This document shows positions 20,294 through 31,117 of a DNA stretch of 58,589 nucleotides, one piece after another; within the stretch, counting starts at the first letter, position 1; each line of letters starts with the position of its first letter. The DNA comes from Nitrospiraceae bacterium (GTDB taxonomy: Bacteria > Nitrospirota > Thermodesulfovibrionia > UBA6902): positions 1 to 58,589 of the forward strand of contig QZKC01000046.1 in the NCBI GenBank assembly GCA_003599425.1, given 5' to 3'. The position numbers and the translations under genes are program-made. Under the pieces are notes generated by a model. That model did no database searches. It worked only from the letters and a program-made list of their open reading frames with translations, and was not told the origin of the DNA.

Positions 20294-21721
20294 ATGGCGC
20301 ATAGCTATGTGACTACATTATCGCTGAAAGACTGGCTGAGCTGCAAGAACATTAATATCACAGAATGGTATCTTGTGGGCGGGACTGTGCGCGATCTGTT
20401 GCTTGGTAGCTCTCCAAAAGACATCGACCTTGTCTGCAAGGGGGCAAAGAAATGTGCGCAGGCCATAGCTCAGTGCAACAATGCAGCATTGGTACATATG
20501 GAAAAAAAACCAGGGGAACCATGCTATCGGGTAGTTGACAGGGAGGACAGTGATAACTATATAGATATTGCGGAAATGCGGGGAGAGACCATATATGATG
20601 ATCTCAGCCAGAGAGATTTTACAATTGATGCAATTGCGGCAGTGGTGAATGAGAACAGCTCAGCGGGTTTGATCATTGACCCATTAAAGGGGCAAGAAGA
20701 TATCAAGGCAAAGATCATCAGGCAGACCAGCGAAAAATCCATAGTCTCTGACCCTCTGAGGATATTGCGTGCGTTCCGCCTTTCAGCCTCACTGGGCTTT
20801 ACTATAGAAGAACAGACAGCACATGAGATGAAAAAGCGGGCTGTCATGCTGAAAGATGTATCATCTGAACGCATTATGACTGAACTGCTGCTCATACTGC
20901 GGACGCCGCATAGTTCCGATTTTTTCAGACAGATGGACCGGCTTGGCATGCTGGAGGTCATCTTCCCGGAAATTCGGGCAATGAAAGATTGCCCCCGGAA
21001 CGGGTTTCATCACAAAGATGTATGGGAGCATTCCTTTCTGGTCATGGAATATGCCGAGCACATTATCGGCAATCTCCCTTCTCATTTCAGGGAATGGAGT
21101 TCAGATATACAACAGTACCTTAACAGAAGCAACCGTCTTCCACTCCTGAAACTTATTGCATTGCTTCATGACATTGGCAAGCCTTCCACAAAAAGTATAA
21201 ATCCTGATTCAGGCAAGATAACTTTCTACGGGCATGATGCAGCAGGCGCGGGGATGATTGACTCTGTCGCAGGCAGGTTGAAGGTATCCAGCCGGGACAG
21301 GGACTTTATGGTTCTTCTGACCGCGGAGCATCTTCATGTGCCTGGCATTGTCTCGGAGAACACTTGCTCTGCAACGAGGACACGATGGTACCGCAAAATG
21401 GGGGATGACTCAACTGCTGCCATAATTCTCGGAATGTCTGATGTAATGGGCAGCCAGGGTATCGACTCAACACAGAAATACAGAGAGCGTTTTGTAAGCC
21501 GGGCACAGCAGTGCGTTATTGATTATTATGAAAATCTGAAAGGAAAGATCGAAAGCCCGAACCTTGTTTCAGGGAAGGATATTATCATCCTTGGCATGGA
21601 ACCGGGCCCTGAAATGGGAATAATACTTGAACGGATCAGGGCTGCTCAGGATTCCGGAGAGATCAGCAGCCGTGAAGAAGCGCTTGAACTTGCAAAGAAG
21701 ATGATATCGCTACAGGACTGA
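20294..21721 (+). CDS. CCA tRNA nucleotidyltransferase / polyA polymerase family with HD domain
   Basis: WYLVGGTVRDLLLGSSPKDIDLV, RDFTIDAIA, ALLHDIGKP HD motif. Confidence 0.92.
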   Translation: MAHSYVTTLSLKDWLSCKNINITEWYLVGGTVRDLLLGSSPKDIDLVCKGAKKCAQAIAQCNNAALVHMEKKPGEPCYRVVDREDSDNYIDIAEMRGETIYDDLSQRDFTIDAIAAVVNENSSAGLIIDPLKGQEDIKAKIIRQTSEKSIVSDPLRILRAFRLSASLGFTIEEQTAHEMKKRAVMLKDVSSERIMTELLLILRTPHSSDFFRQMDRLGMLEVIFPEIRAMKDCPRNGFHHKDVWEHSFLVMEYAEHIIGNLPSHFREWSSDIQQYLNRSNRLPLLKLIALLHDIGKPSTKSINPDSGKITFYGHDAAGAGMIDSVAGRLKVSSRDRDFMVLLTAEHLHVPGIVSENTCSATRTRWYRKMGDDSTAAIILGMSDVMGSQGIDSTQKYRERFVSRAQQCVIDYYENLKGKIESPNLVSGKDIIILGMEPGPEMGIILERIRAAQDSGEISSREEALELAKKMISLQD

Positions 21722-21744
21722 AACTTTTGCATCTATAAGATATA

Positions 21745-22749
21745 ATGAACCGTGTGAATACAAGACAACGCGTCATACCCCCGATGGCCCTGATAATAGG
21801 TGTTATTTCTTTTGGGACATCGGGATACATGATCGTGGAAAAATGGAATTTTTTCGACTCGCTGTACATGACTATCATTACCCTGACAACTGTAGGGTAT
21901 ATGGAGGTTCATGACCTGACCCATGCCGGAAGGGTTTTTACCATTGTCCTTGTACTTGTTGGTGTCGGGACAATGTTATATGCGCTTGGCATAGGCGCCA
22001 AAGTGCTGCTTGAAGGAGAAATCAGAGAAATATTTGGGAGGAGGAAATTGAGCAAGAGAATAGAAAATCTGGAGAACCACTATATTATTTGCGGATACGG
22101 CCGAATGGGGAATATCATCTGCCGGGAAATGATACAGCACAAGGCCCCTTTTCTGGTCGTTGAAAAAAACCCGGAGATCCTTGCGTCCATAGACAAGGAT
22201 ATCCTGTCCATGCAGGGAGACTCAACGCAGGACCAGGTTTTAAAAGAAGCAGGCATCGAAAAAGCAAAAGGGCTGATCTCGGTACTTTCTACTGATGCAG
22301 ATAACCTCTATGTTGTATTGTCCGCTCGGGGATTGAATCCGAGGCTCAGGATAGTGGCGAGAGCGAGTGATGAAGGGGCAGAGCAGAAACTTTTCAGGGC
22401 TGGGGCGGATAACGTGGTTTCACCTTATTTCATAGGCGGACTAAGAATAGCCCACACAATACTTAAACCCGCTGTGGTTGATTTTATCGAATTTGCCACG
22501 AAGAGCGGCAATATCGAGTTGCAGATGGAAGAAGTCAAAGTGAAAGAGTCTTCCTCAATAACAAATAAAGCGCTCGATGAATGCGGGATACGAAAAGATC
22601 TCGGGATCATTATAGTTGCGATAAAGAGAGAATCAGGCGAGATGGAATTCAATCCTAAGTCTACGAGCGTAATAAGAAAAGGGGACACCCTTGTTGCGAT
22701 GGGGGAGACGAAGCAATTGAAGACTCTTGAGGACCTGGTTGGAGCGTAG
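21745..22749 (+). CDS. Potassium channel protein, 2-TM pore plus RCK (TrkA-N/TrkA-C) domains
   Basis: TIITLTTVGYMEVHDLTHAGRVFTIVLV pore; YIICGYGRMGNIICREM Rossmann; C-terminal TrkA-C. Confidence 0.88.
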   Translation: MNRVNTRQRVIPPMALIIGVISFGTSGYMIVEKWNFFDSLYMTIITLTTVGYMEVHDLTHAGRVFTIVLVLVGVGTMLYALGIGAKVLLEGEIREIFGRRKLSKRIENLENHYIICGYGRMGNIICREMIQHKAPFLVVEKNPEILASIDKDILSMQGDSTQDQVLKEAGIEKAKGLISVLSTDADNLYVVLSARGLNPRLRIVARASDEGAEQKLFRAGADNVVSPYFIGGLRIAHTILKPAVVDFIEFATKSGNIELQMEEVKVKESSSITNKALDECGIRKDLGIIIVAIKRESGEMEFNPKSTSVIRKGDTLVAMGETKQLKTLEDLVGA

Positions 22750-22758
22750 GGATAAATC

Positions 22759-23982
22759 TTGGGGAAGAGATATGAGATTATCGACAGGATCCTGGAAATT
22801 GAGATATATGTTTATATTGTTTTTATGTTCCTTACAAAAGGAGAAGGGATAAGGAATATCCTGCTCTTTTCAGCTTTCCTTTTCTGGCTTTCGACACTCA
22901 AGCACAGGGAAAACAAATGGGTGTTGAAAACCCCTGTTTTTGTACTGTTCTGGATTTATATAGGGACCATAACTGTTTCCGCTATTTTCTCTATAGACCC
23001 GGGCTATTCTTTTTTCAGCCTCGCGATAGAACCTCTCAAGGCAATCATAATATTATGCCTCCTGTCCACCGTATTGGCGGATGAAAATCGGTTGAAAAGA
23101 TTTGTTTACGTATTGTTTTTTATTCTTGTATTTACCATATCATTGGGCTATTACAGTTACTGGGCGTATGACCTCACTCTCATGAAACCTGTTACCTGGA
23201 TCAGGCATGCATGGCACAACAGATTTGCTATGGACATAAATACACTCCTTCCGTTCACCTTGATACTATTGCTGACAGCAAAGGACCTAAAAATGAAAAT
23301 TGTTGTCGTTGTTGTCATAGTTGCCGCTGTAACTGCGTTGATACTGAGCACATCCAAAGGCGGCCTCGCCGCATTTTTCAGCATGCTTGTCATATGGGGC
23401 ATTTATTTTTCAGTGCGACATAAGCTGAATAAAAAACTGGTGATATCATTTCTGATATTCATATCGCTTGTCATCGGTACAATCTCATATTTTTCTCTTC
23501 CAGAGGAAAAGCTCGCAACCCTGAAACACGATATCACGACCCTGACCAGGAGGACGAAGATATGGGGGCCTCTTGTGCATGCCGCACTCCAAAGGCCTAT
23601 TACAGGTTGGGGATACGGCAGCAGGATCTTTACACTGGACAAACCATTTGAAAGCACGCCCTTTAAGGTTGCGCCTGTTCAAGAGGATTCAGATTTCAGG
23701 AATCCCCATAATGCGTTCCTCAGGATATTTTTTCACCAGGGCGTAGTGGGACTTATTCCCTATATTGCCATGATCGGCGTGTCGGCTGTATCTTTCTGGA
23801 GAGGTGCGTGTAACAGTCAAAATTTACATAGTTTTGTTCTTGCGGCCTGTGCAAGCATTTTGGTCGGCATTTACTTCGTTAATTCCATTGTGGAAAACCC
23901 CCACTTGACAGATGTAGCTTTTACATTAGGGATCGGGCTTGCAGCCGGATATACAGAAAGTTCAAAAAGTCTTACACATTGA
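22759..23982 (+). CDS. O-antigen ligase/polymerase family membrane protein
   Basis: Multi-TM; TSKGGLAAF, GWGYGSRIF, NPHNAFLRIFFHQGVVGLIPY typical of WaaL/Wzy-C; TTG start. Confidence 0.82.
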   Translation: MGKRYEIIDRILEIEIYVYIVFMFLTKGEGIRNILLFSAFLFWLSTLKHRENKWVLKTPVFVLFWIYIGTITVSAIFSIDPGYSFFSLAIEPLKAIIILCLLSTVLADENRLKRFVYVLFFILVFTISLGYYSYWAYDLTLMKPVTWIRHAWHNRFAMDINTLLPFTLILLLTAKDLKMKIVVVVVIVAAVTALILSTSKGGLAAFFSMLVIWGIYFSVRHKLNKKLVISFLIFISLVIGTISYFSLPEEKLATLKHDITTLTRRTKIWGPLVHAALQRPITGWGYGSRIFTLDKPFESTPFKVAPVQEDSDFRNPHNAFLRIFFHQGVVGLIPYIAMIGVSAVSFWRGACNSQNLHSFVLAACASILVGIYFVNSIVENPHLTDVAFTLGIGLAAGYTESSKSLTH

Positions 23983-23988
23983 TACAAC

Positions 23989-24954
23989 TCATTTCATGGC
24001 GAGATGGATCATTCCTCCCACAACGCCGGTCAATTGTGCTGCCGCTCTCAGAAATAACAGGGCTGGAGACAGAAGCCCGGCAGTCAGATCGCGTCTGCAG
24101 GATCTTAGTGTAAAGGGGACAGTTGTCAGTCCGAATAAGGACGCAATAGCCAAAGGAAGATACAGGAACTTGTTGAACAGTACCGCGTGCAAAATACTGA
24201 CAATGATCAGGGGAGGAAAGAGGATTTGGAGTTTCATCATCTGCGGAGTGTGCGAATCTTTCACGGCCTTGCCAGGATTTTTTTTAAGCGCAAGCATCCT
24301 CCAGTACGCGAACTTGTATTTCTTTTTCAGATAAGCGGTAAGCCTGTCAGGATGGATATGATAAACTGCAGCCTTAGGATTAAATACCATCTTATGGCCT
24401 TTCTGTGACAACCGGTATGACAGCTCCACGTCCTCAGCACAGGCAACAGGGAACTCGGTATCATATCCCCCCATCTCAAGGAAGATATCTTTTCTGAAAC
24501 CTGCCGAATAGGTGTCTATGAAGTCAATATACCTGTCTTTCATCATGTAACGGTACTTGTCCTCATATTCAAGCTGGACGAAACGCGCCGTTATCTCCTG
24601 TTGTCTGGTCTTATAGATTCCCTTGACGCCGACAACACGACTGTTCTTTTGTAACGGCTTTAGCATTTCCGTTATCCAGTTGGATTCAGGAAAGCAGTCG
24701 GAATCTGTGAAGAGAATGATCTCCTCATTGGCCTCAGATGCCCCTCTGTTCCTTGCGTTTGCGGGCCCTGCGTTTTGCTGTCTTAACAAACGCACAGTGC
24801 TGAATTCAGAAACAATATCAGGAGTGGAATCAGTTGAACCGTCATCAACCACGATTATTTCATGCTCTCCCGTATAATCCTGACGCATGAGTGAATCAAG
24901 ACATTGCCGAATTGTTTTTTCAGCATTATATGCGGGAATAATGACTGAAACCAT
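23989..24954 (-). CDS. Glycosyltransferase family 2
   Basis: MVSVIIPAYNAEKTIRQCLDSLMRQDY...EIIVVDDGSTDST...RNRGASEANEEIILFTDSDC. Confidence 0.92.
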   Translation of the reverse strand: MVSVIIPAYNAEKTIRQCLDSLMRQDYTGEHEIIVVDDGSTDSTPDIVSEFSTVRLLRQQNAGPANARNRGASEANEEIILFTDSDCFPESNWITEMLKPLQKNSRVVGVKGIYKTRQQEITARFVQLEYEDKYRYMMKDRYIDFIDTYSAGFRKDIFLEMGGYDTEFPVACAEDVELSYRLSQKGHKMVFNPKAAVYHIHPDRLTAYLKKKYKFAYWRMLALKKNPGKAVKDSHTPQMMKLQILFPPLIIVSILHAVLFNKFLYLPLAIASLFGLTTVPFTLRSCRRDLTAGLLSPALLFLRAAAQLTGVVGGMIHLAMK

Positions 24955-25215
24955 GCTACCTCCAGGTTTATGCTATAAGTCATCAAAGATCTTAAAATAT
25001 ATTTAAGATGTTTAGATATCACAAAGGCAAGCCTGTCTCAGGATTTTCTATAATCGACAGAATTGTTTGCATTTTGTCTTTTCATTTTGCAGATGTAATC
25101 TTTCGATAAAATTCAAAGTCTTTTTTTCAAAGGTGTCGTATAGGAATCTTCGTCAGCCTCACCTTTGTGCCTCTGTGCCTTCCATTGGAACGAAGTTCGC
25201 TATGAATAATCCATG

Positions 25216-26709
25216 CTAATAGTTGCAGCCCTGTCGGTGCTTGCCCCCGGACAGTTTCAATAAGTGCTTGGAAAGAGTGATCGCGCCCTTTGAGAGCCTT
25301 TTCAGTTCTTGCGGATTGGACAGCCCTTGTATGAGCTTTTTTGCTATATAAGAAGGCCTCGTATAAAACTTCTTCCTCGCCTCATCGCAGAATGACACGA
25401 GTTCTTTATCAGAAAGACCCGGACGGGAAATGACACAGTTATGAAGCCCTTCCGGAGAGAGCCATTCCCTGAAATCTTCCGTTGTCAGGTACCTGTTTTC
25501 CCGCGCCCAATTGTAGGCATTTGTGCCAGGGTAAACCATGATCGGGAAAAACTGTGCTGTATCGGGATTAAGCTTAAGTGCAAAATCGAGCGTCGTATTC
25601 AGGGTCTCCTTTGTCTCGCCGGGATTGCCGACAAGAAAGCAGCCGTGAATAAGAATGCCAGCCTGCCGGGCATCCTTGAAGAACTGACGTATCCTTTCTA
25701 CCCTCAGGTTCTTTTTCATGGAATCAAGTATTGACTGGTCGCCGCTCTCTATACCGACGCAGAAAAGCCGCGCGCCTGCTTTTTTCAAAAGTATCATTGT
25801 CTCAAGGTCCACGTCAGCCCGCGAATTAGCAGACCATTTGAATCTAAGACCTCTCCGAAGTATCTCTTCAGCGAATTCGGTCGCCCTTTTTTTGTTCACT
25901 GTGAGGGTATCGTCCTCGAACATGATCTCTTTAAGGTCAGGGAAGTTTTTCAGACAGTATTCGATCTCGTCCACGACATTTTTGATGCTGCGGTATCGCA
26001 GTTTGTGCCCATTGAATGTCTGGGGATAGAGGCAGTATACGCAATGGTGAGGACAGCCCCTTCCGGTTATCAGGGTAACAATGGGGTATTGGCTGTGAGC
26101 GTAAAAGTAGTCATGGTAGTCGATATGCTTCCTGTAGACTTCGCTCACGAATGGCAGAGAATCGATGTCCTCAGCGAATTCCCTTTCGCTGTTGTGAAAT
26201 ATCTCATTGCCGCGCCTGAAAGTAAGCCCGTCAATTGCCATCAGTGCCTGCAAGGACACTTCTCCTTTATGCAATACGCTTGCAAGCTCAAGCACTGTGA
26301 ATTCATACTCCCTTCTCGCGACTGCATCAACAGATGCATTCATCTTTAAGGTCTCTTCGGGAAGCGCTGAGGGGTGGGTGCCGACGAGAAGCATAAAACC
26401 GTCTGTGATCTTTTTTATTTTTGCGGCAACGTCCACGTCGTTATGTATACTTGGCGTTGAAGTGTCGATGACAGTAAGCGCGGGAGAAAATTCTTCCGCA
26501 AGTGAAAGCACTTCGTCAAAGGTCATCTTTTTTGCCGGGGCGTCAATGATCTTGATATCAAAGCCGTTCTTTTCGAGAAGCCCCGCGGCATAACAAAGCC
26601 ACATCGGATAATAGAACGTGCCGCTTTTGGTCACAGCGGGGCTCCGCTGCTCGCGTGAAAATTTACCGTGCTCAGACATGAAGGGCGGATTAAGAAATAA
26701 TATTTTCAT
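25216..26709 (-). CDS. B12-binding domain radical SAM protein
   Basis: N-terminal cobalamin-type domain; GRGCPHHCVYCLYP (CxxxCxxC). Confidence 0.9.
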   Translation of the reverse strand: MKILFLNPPFMSEHGKFSREQRSPAVTKSGTFYYPMWLCYAAGLLEKNGFDIKIIDAPAKKMTFDEVLSLAEEFSPALTVIDTSTPSIHNDVDVAAKIKKITDGFMLLVGTHPSALPEETLKMNASVDAVARREYEFTVLELASVLHKGEVSLQALMAIDGLTFRRGNEIFHNSEREFAEDIDSLPFVSEVYRKHIDYHDYFYAHSQYPIVTLITGRGCPHHCVYCLYPQTFNGHKLRYRSIKNVVDEIEYCLKNFPDLKEIMFEDDTLTVNKKRATEFAEEILRRGLRFKWSANSRADVDLETMILLKKAGARLFCVGIESGDQSILDSMKKNLRVERIRQFFKDARQAGILIHGCFLVGNPGETKETLNTTLDFALKLNPDTAQFFPIMVYPGTNAYNWARENRYLTTEDFREWLSPEGLHNCVISRPGLSDKELVSFCDEARKKFYTRPSYIAKKLIQGLSNPQELKRLSKGAITLSKHLLKLSGGKHRQGCNY

Positions 26710-26715
26710 AAGTTC

Positions 26716-28152
26716 TCAGTGTGATACGCGCATGAAAGCCTTTTTCAGATTTCTTCTCAACGCGCCGCTTTTCATGAGTTTGTCCTGCACCCAGTCATTC
26801 ACATACACCTTTGCCGCCACTGCAGCCGCAGGCCCGAGTTTCGGAGCGAGAGATGACTTCATGGAATTATACCTGATTTTTTTTCTTACGTCCCTTACGA
26901 GCCTCAGCGCCTTTATCCGTTCCTCCCCGCTGAAGTCCGGCGTTTCAAAGACCGGCGTATCGCCCCACTGGGAGGAGTTGTTCAGGTATGTTTCGGCGTC
27001 TACGGTGAAATAGCCATTGCCTTTTACCCAGTCATACAATTTGCTCTGAGGGAACGGGATCAGGTTATAGAATCGTGCATCAAATACTGGATACTTCATT
27101 GCAAGGTTCACAGAGTCCCTAACATCATGGATGGTCTCACCTGGAGAGCCGACAATGAAAAACAAGGTAACTTTAAATCCGAGAGAGATGGCATCCTGTA
27201 TCGCCTTCTCAATAACGTCCATCTTGACACCTTTGTTTATATTCTTCAGCACCCTGTCATTTCCACTCTCGACACCGAATGCAAGATAGGCAAATCCGGC
27301 CTCCTTCATGTGCTTCAGGATCTCATAGTTAACTTTATCTGCCCTTACGCCGTTATTGCAGTTTAATTCCAGTCCGTTGAGATTCATATCCCTGATCCTG
27401 CTGCAAAGCTCAATTACCCTGTCCCTGTCAAAGGTGAAGTTGTCGTCAAGCATGCTGAATTGCCTGTAACCCTTGTTGTGCCAGTATTGGATTTCTGCGA
27501 TAATATTATCAGCGCTTCTCTTTCGCCACTGTCGTCCGATAGCGGCCTTTACCGGACAATAGATGCAGCCATAGGGACAGCCCCTTGATGAGACTATCCC
27601 GATCTCCTCTGTTACATACTTGTTGAGGGGGAATTTTTCAAATTTTGGGAACGGGACTTTGTCGAGGTCTTCAATGAACGCCCTTTCACTGTTAAATATT
27701 ATAGTATCGCCACTTTTGTGTATTAATCCCTTGATCGATGAAGGGTCAGCTCCTCTGCACAGCTCAAGTATGGCCTGCTCTCCCTCAAGCACGGCTCCAT
27801 AGTCCATGGCTGGGCATTCACTCAGGACGTTTTCCCTGAGTGTGGAAATATGAGGCCCGCCGGCGATAATATGCAGCGAGGGATTCACTTTCTTGATAAA
27901 ACTGATTATCTCGTACGACCTCCGGTACATGAACGTCATCAGGCTTATTCCAGCAAGATCCGGCCTGAACGAGTCAATTTTTTCTTTGAGCTCCTCCATG
28001 GAAGCACCTGCTGCCATATCGACCACATCGTATTCGATATTATGTGCCTTCAGCGTCTCTGCAATATATCCGAGACCGGCAGGAGGACGTAGAGCGCCGA
28101 AGTGCCCGCCCTTGTAATCAGGGAATACAAGCAATACTTTTTTATATTTCAT
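26716..28152 (-). CDS. B12-binding domain radical SAM protein
   Basis: VLLVFPDYKGGHFGALRPPAGLGYIAETL; SSRGCPYGCIYCPVKAAIGRQWRKRS (CxxxCxxC). Confidence 0.92.
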   Translation of the reverse strand: MKYKKVLLVFPDYKGGHFGALRPPAGLGYIAETLKAHNIEYDVVDMAAGASMEELKEKIDSFRPDLAGISLMTFMYRRSYEIISFIKKVNPSLHIIAGGPHISTLRENVLSECPAMDYGAVLEGEQAILELCRGADPSSIKGLIHKSGDTIIFNSERAFIEDLDKVPFPKFEKFPLNKYVTEEIGIVSSRGCPYGCIYCPVKAAIGRQWRKRSADNIIAEIQYWHNKGYRQFSMLDDNFTFDRDRVIELCSRIRDMNLNGLELNCNNGVRADKVNYEILKHMKEAGFAYLAFGVESGNDRVLKNINKGVKMDVIEKAIQDAISLGFKVTLFFIVGSPGETIHDVRDSVNLAMKYPVFDARFYNLIPFPQSKLYDWVKGNGYFTVDAETYLNNSSQWGDTPVFETPDFSGEERIKALRLVRDVRKKIRYNSMKSSLAPKLGPAAAVAAKVYVNDWVQDKLMKSGALRRNLKKAFMRVSH

Positions 28153-29582
28153 GGCGTGATATTCTCGAGTGAGGGTTCTTGCTTATGGATGATCCCGGAA
28201 CCTTGTAAAAAGGATCTTAACGAGGCATAAAAATTGTCGACATTTGCAGGGCTGTTCTCATAAAGCTCGCCCTTATATGACCAGCCAAACGCCCGGGCAA
28301 GGAAGATATCCCTCTTGCTTATTTCACTTTTGTGGCTACTCAGGGCTTTTTTGATCGTCTGGTGGAGTTCTGTTAGATTTTCTACATCGAAGGTGATGCC
28401 TTTTCCCCTGTAGAAGGTTTTTCCCAATACTACGACCGGCTTGCCCTGTATTAAGGATTCAAAACCAACCTTGGAATTAACGGTGATGACGCAGCCGGCA
28501 TTCCTGATGATGTCATATGAATTATGCCCGGGATGTAGCAGGCGGACGTTCCTGCAGGCGGCAAGTACATGTTTGAGCTTTCCAAGGGAGTGTCCCCCGA
28601 TAGCAGCAGGATGCTCTTTAATATAGAGCTTATAGTCAGACGGAAGCGCTTGAGCTATCTTTTCAACAAGGTTTTCCTGCTCAAAAAACTCCGGGCACCG
28701 CGCAGTGAGCTGCACATCAAGGGGCACATGAAAAGGATAATAAACATATCTCTCTCCCTGAGCAGAATGCGAGTAGTAAAGGCTCAGGACCTTCCTCCTG
28801 AAAGCTTTTACTATGTGCATGCTGATATACCGGGAGATCCAGTTATATTCTTCTTCTCGGTCCAGAATGTATTTGTGATAGAGCTTTCTTGAAAGCCTCC
28901 TGAAATTGTCTGATGAAAACAGGCGCCTGAAGGTCATGTCCCTGAAGAAATGCCTGTCTTTTTTTGGAATGACAATAGTCTTTTGGGTCGTGTACTCATT
29001 GATCAGTTGCTGGAGTTCTTCTGTGACCTCGGCTTTCTTTTCTCTGTAATCCGGCATGTCGGCATAGAGGCTGTTCAGGGTGAATATGACCCGTTTTCTG
29101 AACATGGCCGGCTCGATGAAGACATGATCAATGTTGTTTGTCCTTGCCGCATAATAAAGGGTCAAGGGGGCAATAAACCCGCCGAGTTCCTGCACAATGC
29201 ATCCTGTTTTGTTTTTCTTCAGGATGTCATTAAAGATGGAATAATAACCGGCTGCTTTTGATATGAGGTCCTCTCTGTTTCTTCCTGACATGTGCATCTC
29301 GTGAAAAATAAGGTGTTCCATGCTGACGCCGGTCAATTTTTCGATCTTTTCTGGTGCAGGATAATTCCCTCCGTTACATGATCGTTTGATCTTATGAAGA
29401 CTGAAATAGGGAATGCCTTCCTTATCAAGGAGATCGTCCCCGGCCTCGTGAAAGGTCAGAAAAGCTGCGCTCAGCCCTTCTTCCTTCATAAGCCGTTTGG
29501 CAATGGGAGCGAAGAATTCCACTTCCTGTACAGCCATTATTGCAAAGAGGATGTTGTGTCTTTGTCCGGTCATCAATTGCAT
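28149..29582 (-). CDS. Capsule polysaccharide biosynthesis-like protein (KpsC/KpsS-like glycosyltransferase fold)
   Basis: YIKEHPAAIG ... VITVNSKVGFESLIQGKPVVVLGKTFYRGKGITFDV. Confidence 0.72.
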   Translation of the reverse strand: MQLMTGQRHNILFAIMAVQEVEFFAPIAKRLMKEEGLSAAFLTFHEAGDDLLDKEGIPYFSLHKIKRSCNGGNYPAPEKIEKLTGVSMEHLIFHEMHMSGRNREDLISKAAGYYSIFNDILKKNKTGCIVQELGGFIAPLTLYYAARTNNIDHVFIEPAMFRKRVIFTLNSLYADMPDYREKKAEVTEELQQLINEYTTQKTIVIPKKDRHFFRDMTFRRLFSSDNFRRLSRKLYHKYILDREEEYNWISRYISMHIVKAFRRKVLSLYYSHSAQGERYVYYPFHVPLDVQLTARCPEFFEQENLVEKIAQALPSDYKLYIKEHPAAIGGHSLGKLKHVLAACRNVRLLHPGHNSYDIIRNAGCVITVNSKVGFESLIQGKPVVVLGKTFYRGKGITFDVENLTELHQTIKKALSSHKSEISKRDIFLARAFGWSYKGELYENSPANVDNFYASLRSFLQGSGIIHKQEPSLENITP

Positions 29583-31018
29583 TCCTTCTGTTTTCTGTGG
29601 CAGGCAATGAACATAAGAGATGAAAGGATTGCGGTAATAATAGCTGTTCTTATGATAAAGGTTTGGATAGCCCCGCTTCCGTCTGAGAAGAGACCGAGGA
29701 CAAGATGCTGCGTGATAAAGAACAGAGTTGTCATAAGGAAAATCCCTTTTCCGGTAGACGTATTTAAGGTGCTGATGTAAAATTTATCAAGAAACCAAAT
29801 GAAGGCCCCTAAAATTGCAGGCAAAATAAGTACACCGGATATCCCGAAATTTATATATCCTTCGCCGTGCAAACCGATTCTCGGCCCGCCTGATGTCTCC
29901 TTGTTAATACCGAAAATGCCTAACGTTATACGGCCTATCTGATATTTCTCTTTGAATTTAAAATATTCTGTCGGAATAAAACCCACGATGCCGGCAAGAA
30001 ATGTCCTGCCATACAAAAAAGACAAATTTTTCAGGCGGAAATTGTATATAAGCCGGGCTGATTCTCTTACTTTGACGCCGAAAGCGCTCGTTAAAAATTT
30101 CAAAAATTGTTTGTTTGAGATTCTGAATGCTTCAGTATCGCTTATTTCTGCTATATTAGGAAGAGGCGTTTCAGGTGCCAAGGAATTTAGGCGGGATATG
30201 TTTCGCAGTTTATTTGCAAAAGGCTTATTAATGTTCCCGGGATCAATAAGCATCGCAATATAGGAAATGATCGAGACAATCAGAATGAGGGATATCATGT
30301 TACGTTTATTAATTTTTTGTGAGAGGACCAACCCTCCTATTAATGTTGTAAACGGATAAAATATCTCTCCCCGCTTCAGTGTCAGCAAAAGAATAAGGGT
30401 ACTGAATGATAAAAGAGATATAAACAAGAAGGATTTTTTGACTGATGCTGCCTGCATGATATAGATAATACTGATGAGCCCGCTTACAGCCAGGATTTGC
30501 TGACCTAACACATAAAGGGGCCTTAGCGGTATATATTGTTCTGTAAATCCATAGAAATATTTTGCTGATTCGTTGACATTAATGTATGGAATGTTCCCTG
30601 TTTGCATGAAAACATACCAGATAAGACTACTGCCTATCAGAGTCGAGACAAGTAAAACCGAAAAAGCCTTAACGGCTGGGATCGTTTCTAAGCGTTGAAA
30701 AAAAGAGTTTATCTTTAGTGTGACCGGGAAGTTCAGCTTGTTTTTTAATGTCATGTCTAGAATCAGAATAGGAAGTGCTACAAAAGAAGATGTAATAATC
30801 GCAAACACAATGCTCATATTTACTGAAGAAGCATACAAATTTGGATCAACAATATAGAACTTATCTTGCTCAATTGCGTATGGAAGCAGGAGAGTCCCGG
30901 CTATCAACGATAAGTTCATGAGGGCTATAGATAAATTTCTAATAGAGACAAGTGGATATCTCCTGAATGCACAAATAGAAAGTACAAAAGGAATTATTAA
31001 TCCAGCTCTTATATCCAT
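29573..31018 (-). CDS. Multi-TM membrane protein, probable polysaccharide polymerase (Wzy-like)
   Basis: About a dozen hydrophobic segments, location in glycan locus. Confidence 0.55.
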   Translation of the reverse strand: MDIRAGLIIPFVLSICAFRRYPLVSIRNLSIALMNLSLIAGTLLLPYAIEQDKFYIVDPNLYASSVNMSIVFAIITSSFVALPILILDMTLKNKLNFPVTLKINSFFQRLETIPAVKAFSVLLVSTLIGSSLIWYVFMQTGNIPYINVNESAKYFYGFTEQYIPLRPLYVLGQQILAVSGLISIIYIMQAASVKKSFLFISLLSFSTLILLLTLKRGEIFYPFTTLIGGLVLSQKINKRNMISLILIVSIISYIAMLIDPGNINKPFANKLRNISRLNSLAPETPLPNIAEISDTEAFRISNKQFLKFLTSAFGVKVRESARLIYNFRLKNLSFLYGRTFLAGIVGFIPTEYFKFKEKYQIGRITLGIFGINKETSGGPRIGLHGEGYINFGISGVLILPAILGAFIWFLDKFYISTLNTSTGKGIFLMTTLFFITQHLVLGLFSDGSGAIQTFIIRTAIITAILSSLMFIACHRKQKECN

Positions 31019-31117
31019 TTGTTCTCATAATCCTATATTAAAGTTTGCAACTACTAAGAATTGCTGTCGTTTCGCTATGCTACGAGATTTAAGATTCATA
31101 TTCGAAAGACATATGTC

